A stretch of 64,000 nucleotides of DNA, taken from positions 90,629-154,628 of the forward strand of contig NZ_JAOQJY010000007.1 in NCBI RefSeq assembly GCF_025567525.1, in the 5' to 3' direction. Position numbers and translations under genes: made by a program. Source of the DNA: Gallintestinimicrobium propionicum. GTDB lineage: Bacteria; Bacillota; Clostridia; Lachnospirales; Lachnospiraceae. The notes below the pieces were generated by a model. That model saw only the letters and a list, made by a program, of their open reading frames with translations, was not told the origin of the DNA and searched no databases. Shown piece by piece: positions 60,029 through 64,000 of this stretch (the first letter of the stretch is position 1; each line of letters starts with the position of its first letter).

Positions 60029-61334
60029 GGAAATCAAGGCGGGACTGGAAACTACCGAGAAAGGCGGTGTCCGTCAGAGCATACGGAACTGCCTGACCGT
60101 ATTCCAGCGTGACCCGCTGCTTTCCGGGGCTATCGCATACAACATCCTGACCGACCGCAAGGACATCATAAAGCCCATCGGCTTCCACAGGGAAAGCACA
60201 GCCCTGAACGATACGGACATGAAGTATCTGCTTCTTTATCTGGAAGAAACCTACGGGCTTACCAATGAGAAAAAGATTGATAATGCCATCGGGATTGTGG
60301 CGAATGAAAACAAGTACCATCCCATCCGGGACTATTTAAGTGACCTTGTTTGGGACGGGACAGAACGAATCCGTTTCTGCCTGCGGCACTTTCTGGGGGC
60401 TGACGCAGACGATTACACCTATGAAGCGTTGAAGCTGTTCCTGCTGGGTGCAATCTCACGAGCCTTTCAGCCGGGATGCAAATTTGAAATCATGCTCTGT
60501 CTGGTAGGCGGTCAGGGGGCTGGCAAGTCCACCTTCTTCCGTCTGCTGGCAGTCCGGGACGAGTGGTTCTCCGATGATTTGCGGAAGCTGGACGATGACA
60601 ATGTGTACCGCAAGCTGCAAGGTCACTGGATTATCGAAATGTCGGAAATGATGGCAACCGCCAACGCCAAGAGCATTGAGGAAATCAAGTCATTTTTAAG
60701 CCGACAGAAAGAGGTTTACAAGATACCCTATGAAACCCACCCAGCAGACCGCCCCCGTCAGTGCGTGTTTGGCGGCACTTCCAATGCCCTTGACTTCCTG
60801 CCCCTTGACCGTTCCGGCAACCGCCGCTTTATCCCCGTCATGGTGTACCCGGAGCAAGCCGAGGTTCACATTTTGGAGGACGAAGCCGCTTCCAGAGCCT
60901 ATATCGAGCAGATGTGGGCAGAAGCGATGGAAATTTACAGAAGCGGCAGGTTCAAGCTGGCTTTCAGCCCTGCCATGCAGCGGTATCTCAAAGAACACCA
61001 GCGGGATTTTATGCCGGAGGACACCAAAGCCGGGATGATACAGGCGTATCTTGATAAGTACACCGGGAGCATGGTCTGCTCCAAGCAGCTCTACAAGGAA
61101 GCTTTGAACCATGCCTTTGACGAGCCGAAGCAATGGGAAATACGGGAAATCAATGAGATTATGAACCAATGCATTGACCGCTGGCGGTACTTTCCGAATC
61201 CAAGAATGTTTTCCGAATACGGCAGACAAAAGGGCTGGGAGCGTGAAAACCCGGCAACGGACTCCGGCAACCCGTCTGAAAAAACGATGGACGGTTTTGT
61301 GGAGGTCACAGAACAGATGGAGCTTCCGTTCTGA
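59997..61334 (+). CDS. Virulence-associated E (VapE) family ATPase
   Basis: A 445-residue SF3-helicase-like ATPase. Walker A reads GGQGAGKST (about 175-183), Walker B IIEMSEM (about 216), and the sensor region FGGTSNALDFLPLDRSGNRRF (about 257-277) ends with the family's arginine. In phages and integrative elements VapE proteins replace the replicative helicase loader. The N-terminus is ambiguous: a TTG at 59940 adds 19 codons. It overlaps the CHC2 gene, supporting a joint replication module. Confidence 0.9.
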   Translation: MNAMQPPQSVEEIKAGLETTEKGGVRQSIRNCLTVFQRDPLLSGAIAYNILTDRKDIIKPIGFHRESTALNDTDMKYLLLYLEETYGLTNEKKIDNAIGIVANENKYHPIRDYLSDLVWDGTERIRFCLRHFLGADADDYTYEALKLFLLGAISRAFQPGCKFEIMLCLVGGQGAGKSTFFRLLAVRDEWFSDDLRKLDDDNVYRKLQGHWIIEMSEMMATANAKSIEEIKSFLSRQKEVYKIPYETHPADRPRQCVFGGTSNALDFLPLDRSGNRRFIPVMVYPEQAEVHILEDEAASRAYIEQMWAEAMEIYRSGRFKLAFSPAMQRYLKEHQRDFMPEDTKAGMIQAYLDKYTGSMVCSKQLYKEALNHAFDEPKQWEIREINEIMNQCIDRWRYFPNPRMFSEYGRQKGWERENPATDSGNPSEKTMDGFVEVTEQMELPF

Positions 61335-61575
61335 AAATGGCAGCCCGTTGCACCCCCTGTTGCTATCCCGTTGCCGAGCCGGTTGCCGGGGAAAATCCCG
61401 AAACTATCGGCTTTTCTCCCCTATGACAACCAAAACAACAGAAAAATAAAAGAAAAGTATAAATAGTAACCATCGCCAGATTGAGATTGTTTGCAAGGTC
61501 TTTTGAAGCCCGTTGCCGGACTTCGTTGCCGACACCCTCTGTCTGGCTATTTTCATGTATGGAGGATAACTGCCT

Positions 61576-61773
61576 ATGGCAAAAAACAAAACAGAAATTC
61601 ATGTGACTACTGTATTTGACGGGGAGCTGGACGCCACCGATGTGTTCGTCAGCCTGATTTCCCAGAAATACAGCAAGACGAATACAAAAGAATATCTTGC
61701 TAAAAAGAAAGATATGAAGTATAATGAAGATGAGGTTCAAAAGAGCCAGATACCGTCTGGATTGTGTGGGTAA
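61576..61773 (+). CDS. Small protein translationally coupled to the recombinase
   Basis: A 65-residue protein: KNKTEIHVTTVFDGELDATDV, then FVSLISQKYSKTN and the end QIPSGLCG. Small proteins ending in SGLCG regularly precede large serine recombinases in Firmicute elements and may modulate them. The stop codon touches the ATG of the recombinase gene. GGAGG precedes its ATG. Confidence 0.75.
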   Translation: MAKNKTEIHVTTVFDGELDATDVFVSLISQKYSKTNTKEYLAKKKDMKYNEDEVQKSQIPSGLCG

Positions 61774-63444
61774 ATGGCTATGATGAACGAAATGGAATAC
61801 AGAACAATCGGTTCGGCACTTGCCGGGGGCTATCGTGCAGCGGTCTATTGCAGACTGTCAAAGGACGATGACCTGCAAGGCGAAAGTGCCAGTATCGCAA
61901 ACCAGCGTGATATGCTGGAAAAATACTGCGAAAAGCAGGGATGGGAGGTTGTGGCAGTCTATCAGGACGATGGCTTCACAGGTCTTAATATGGAGCGTCC
62001 TGATTTACAGAGAATGTTGAGAGCCATTGAGCGCAGGCAAATCAACCTTGTCATCACGAAAGACCTCAGCCGACTGGGGCGTAACTATCTGCAAACCGGG
62101 CATTTGATTGAGGACTTTTTCCCAAGAAATGGTGTCCGCTATATCGCCATGAATGACGGTATCGACACCCTGCGGGATAACAACGATATTGCCCCGTTCA
62201 AGAATATCCTGAACGAGATGTACAGCAAGGATATTTCCAAGAAAGTCCATTCCTCTTATCTTCTGAAAGCGCAGAAAGGACAGTTTACCGGGTGTCTTGC
62301 CCCGTTCGGGTATCGGAAAGACCCGGAGGACAAAAACCATCTGCTCATTGACGAGGAAACCGCCCCGATTGTGCGGCTGATTTTCGGATATGCCCTAAAC
62401 GGTCATGGTCCGAACTATATCCGCAGACGGCTGGAGGAAGAAAAAATCCCCTGCCCCACATGGTGGAACCGGGAACGGGGGCTTCGCAATACCCGCACCA
62501 AATGGGAAAAGAAAGACCCGGAAAACGGGCGGTATATGTGGGACTTCTCCGTTATCAAAGACCTTTTGATGAATCCCGTCTACACCGGGGCGATTGCTTC
62601 CCAGAAAAAGGACTACCGTTTCAAAATCGGCACGATTGGGGAAAAGAAGCCGGAGGACTGGATTGTGGTGGAGGGACAGCATGAACCGCTGATTGACCGC
62701 ATGAGCTTTGACATTGTGCAGAACAAGCTGAAATCCCGCCAGCGTCCGGGGCAGACCAATGAAATCAGCCTGTTTGCCGGACTGATAAAATGCGGTGAGT
62801 GTGGGAAGTCACTGACGATACGCTACACAAACGCAAAACATCCCCAGCAGATTTATTCCTGCAAGACCTACAATGCCTTTGGAAAGAACCACTGCACCCA
62901 GCACCGGATTGACTATGACACCCTTTACAGCCATGTGCTGCGGAAAATCCGGGAATGTGCCAGAGCTGCCCTGATGGACGGGGAAGCGGTTGCTGACCGC
63001 CTGACCAATACCTGTGAAGCCGAGCAGCGGGAACAGCGGGAAGCAATGGAACGCTCCCTTACAAGGGACGAGGAACGGATTGAGGTTCTGGACAAAATGG
63101 TCATGCGGCTTTATGAGGATATGATTGCAGGGCGTATCAGTGAGCAGAATTTCAACACCATGCTGGAAAAGACACAGACCGAGCAGACGGAGCTTAAAGC
63201 AAAAGTGTCCGAGGGCAGAAAGCGGCTGTCCGATGAAGTCCAGCTTGCCAATGACGCAAAACAATGGGTGGAAGCCATTCAGGAATACGCCAACATCACA
63301 GAGCTGGACGCAGCCATCCTCAACCGCTTAATCAAAGAAATCGTCGTGCATGAGCGCATTGACGAAGATAAAACAAGACACATTTCTATCGAAATTCATT
63401 TTAATCTCAAACCCATCCCGGAGGTGGAACAGGTCACTGCCTGA
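61774..63444 (+). CDS. Large serine recombinase (TnpX/TndX type)
   Basis: A 556-residue site-specific recombinase. The catalytic domain (about 20-165) has the nucleophile Ser in YCRLSKDD (about 26-33), VYQDDGFTGLNMERP, and KDLSRLGRNYL. The recombinase domain (about 185-300; APFGYRKDP, then NPVYTGAI) is followed by a zinc ribbon CGECGKSL with a second Cys pair (about 345-385), a long coiled coil (about 420-500) and a DUF4368 end with IVVHERID. Such enzymes insert and excise their element at dinucleotide-core sites. The gene reads toward a truncated maff2 gene, so the right end of its element lies within about 90 bases of its stop codon. Confidence 0.95.
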   Translation: MAMMNEMEYRTIGSALAGGYRAAVYCRLSKDDDLQGESASIANQRDMLEKYCEKQGWEVVAVYQDDGFTGLNMERPDLQRMLRAIERRQINLVITKDLSRLGRNYLQTGHLIEDFFPRNGVRYIAMNDGIDTLRDNNDIAPFKNILNEMYSKDISKKVHSSYLLKAQKGQFTGCLAPFGYRKDPEDKNHLLIDEETAPIVRLIFGYALNGHGPNYIRRRLEEEKIPCPTWWNRERGLRNTRTKWEKKDPENGRYMWDFSVIKDLLMNPVYTGAIASQKKDYRFKIGTIGEKKPEDWIVVEGQHEPLIDRMSFDIVQNKLKSRQRPGQTNEISLFAGLIKCGECGKSLTIRYTNAKHPQQIYSCKTYNAFGKNHCTQHRIDYDTLYSHVLRKIRECARAALMDGEAVADRLTNTCEAEQREQREAMERSLTRDEERIEVLDKMVMRLYEDMIAGRISEQNFNTMLEKTQTEQTELKAKVSEGRKRLSDEVQLANDAKQWVEAIQEYANITELDAAILNRLIKEIVVHERIDEDKTRHISIEIHFNLKPIPEVEQVTA

Positions 63445-63531
63445 CCTGTCCCGCCGGGACGGTTCTCTTAAAAACACCATATAGATTTTTTGTACGCCGC
63501 CGCCCGCCATCGAGCAGAGTTTTACACCTAA

Positions 63532-63621
63532 TTGGGGATAAAACAGCTCATGGCCGGCGCTGGTGTAGCCGTAGTCGGCATGGTCCTTGTACCTCTGCTC
63601 TCCGGGCTGTTCTCTGTCTAA
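63532..63621 (+). pseudogene. maff2 gene remnant, 5' end replaced
   Basis: The frame LGIKQLMAGAGVAVVGMVL, then VPLLSGLFSV and stop, is the conserved C-terminus of Maff2, a small membrane protein of Firmicute conjugative elements. A stop codon stands immediately before it, and no signal or first membrane helix precedes it, so its 5' half has been separated by the insertion of the recombinase-bearing element. Confidence 0.8.
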
Positions 63622-63690
63622 GCGTTCCTGCATGAAATCCTTGCCGATCCCGCAGTTCTGCGGGGGCGGCGGAAAGGAGGTTGACACCGT

Positions 63691-64000
63691 ATGGATTTCT
63701 TACTTGAAGCCCTGACAAATTGGCTGAAAGAAATGCTGGTGGGCGGTATTATGAGCAACCTTTCGGGGATGTTTGACAGCGTAAACCAACAGGTCGCGGA
63801 TATATCCGTACAGGTAGGACAGACCCCACAGGGATGGAATGGCAGTATTTTCAATATGATTGAGAATCTGTCAAACTCCATCATAGTGCCGATTGCAGGT
63901 GTGATCCTGGCTATCGTTATGACCGTAGACCTGATCCAGATGATTGCAGACAAGAACAACCTGCATGATGTGGATACCTGGATGATTTTCAAGTGGGTGT
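63691..64000 (+). CDS. VirB6/TrbL-like conjugal transfer membrane protein, 3' end outside window
   Basis: The ATG at 63691 follows a perfect AAAGGAGG site. The visible 103 residues begin DFLLEALTNWLKEMLVGGIMS, continue with MFDSVNQQVADISVQVGQTP, and include a membrane segment (about 67-86; SIIVPIAGVILAIVMTVDL). This is the start of the CD1112-type VirB6/TrbL-like channel protein that follows maff2 in Tn1549-like conjugative elements. The gene continues past the window edge; the other type IV secretion genes should follow there. Confidence 0.85.
   Translation, partial: MDFLLEALTNWLKEMLVGGIMSNLSGMFDSVNQQVADISVQVGQTPQGWNGSIFNMIENLSNSIIVPIAGVILAIVMTVDLIQMIADKNNLHDVDTWMIFKWV

Overview
The window looks like a gut Firmicute of the Lachnospiraceae type (Blautia/Clostridium cluster XIVa-like). 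The housekeeping genes, strong Shine-Dalgarno sites, class II aldolase, HprK/Crh/RapZ/WhiA block and low-to-mid GC all fit this. Two runs of N (54999-55248 and 58753-58876) show that it is a draft scaffold.

Region 1 (1-29160) is core chromosome. In order it carries: a SUFU-domain protein (cut by the window edge), DegV, a TetR regulator, an orphan 303-residue protein, an M24 aminopeptidase, DUF378, YitT and DUF1846 proteins; a TAXI-type binding lipoprotein overlapping a GltS-type symporter; ftsH; uvrC; then hprK, a ROK glucokinase, murB, rapZ, whiA and crh, a lipid kinase, fba, cardiolipin synthase, a cyclophilin, a GNAT acetyltransferase, a Suv3-like helicase and ribosomal protein bL25. HprK and a Crh-like HPr (Glu at position 15, Ser46 kept) form the carbon-control core; MurB, RapZ and WhiA link it to the cell wall and division. 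The intergenic spaces are full of short palindromes with three-base loops, often present in several copies.

Region 2 (29161-39190) is a signalling island. A WYL regulator and a receiver fragment precede a periplasmic-binding lipoprotein, a hybrid histidine kinase, a second lipoprotein that joins a solute-binding domain to a 5'-nucleotidase C-terminal-like domain, and a second hybrid kinase with two receivers. No response regulator with a DNA-binding output is present beside them.

Region 3 (39191-52100) is an accretion of accessory DNA. Three 31-bp repeats (39512, 42084, 52070) read like the first ten codons of a low-molecular-weight protein tyrosine phosphatase and look like successive attachment sites of tyrosine-integrase elements. 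Between the first two lie an AlbA_2 ATP-binding protein with a VPQD repeat and an internally deleted integrase. Between the second and third lies a four-gene operon, the most striking cassette in the window: a winged-helix AbiEi-like regulator with a palindromic operator, an AbiEii-like nucleotidyltransferase, a calcineurin-like phosphatase, and a large primase(AEP-TOTE type)-helicase-PLD protein. It is followed by a dead transposase, a HEPN-like protein and a small membrane protein.

Region 4 (52255-64000) holds mobilisation and conjugation DNA: TnpV with CPBP and VanZ cargo, an XRE regulator, a RepA-like protein, DUF3847, an oriT-like stretch, four small AT-rich cargo genes, a MobA/MobL relaxase (split by an N run that is probably an assembly artefact), a CHC2 primase fragment, a VapE-type helicase, and a large serine recombinase. 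Directly after the recombinase comes a 5'-truncated maff2 gene and the start of a VirB6/TrbL-like channel gene, which suggests that an integrative mobilizable element sits inside the maff2 gene of a larger conjugative element.
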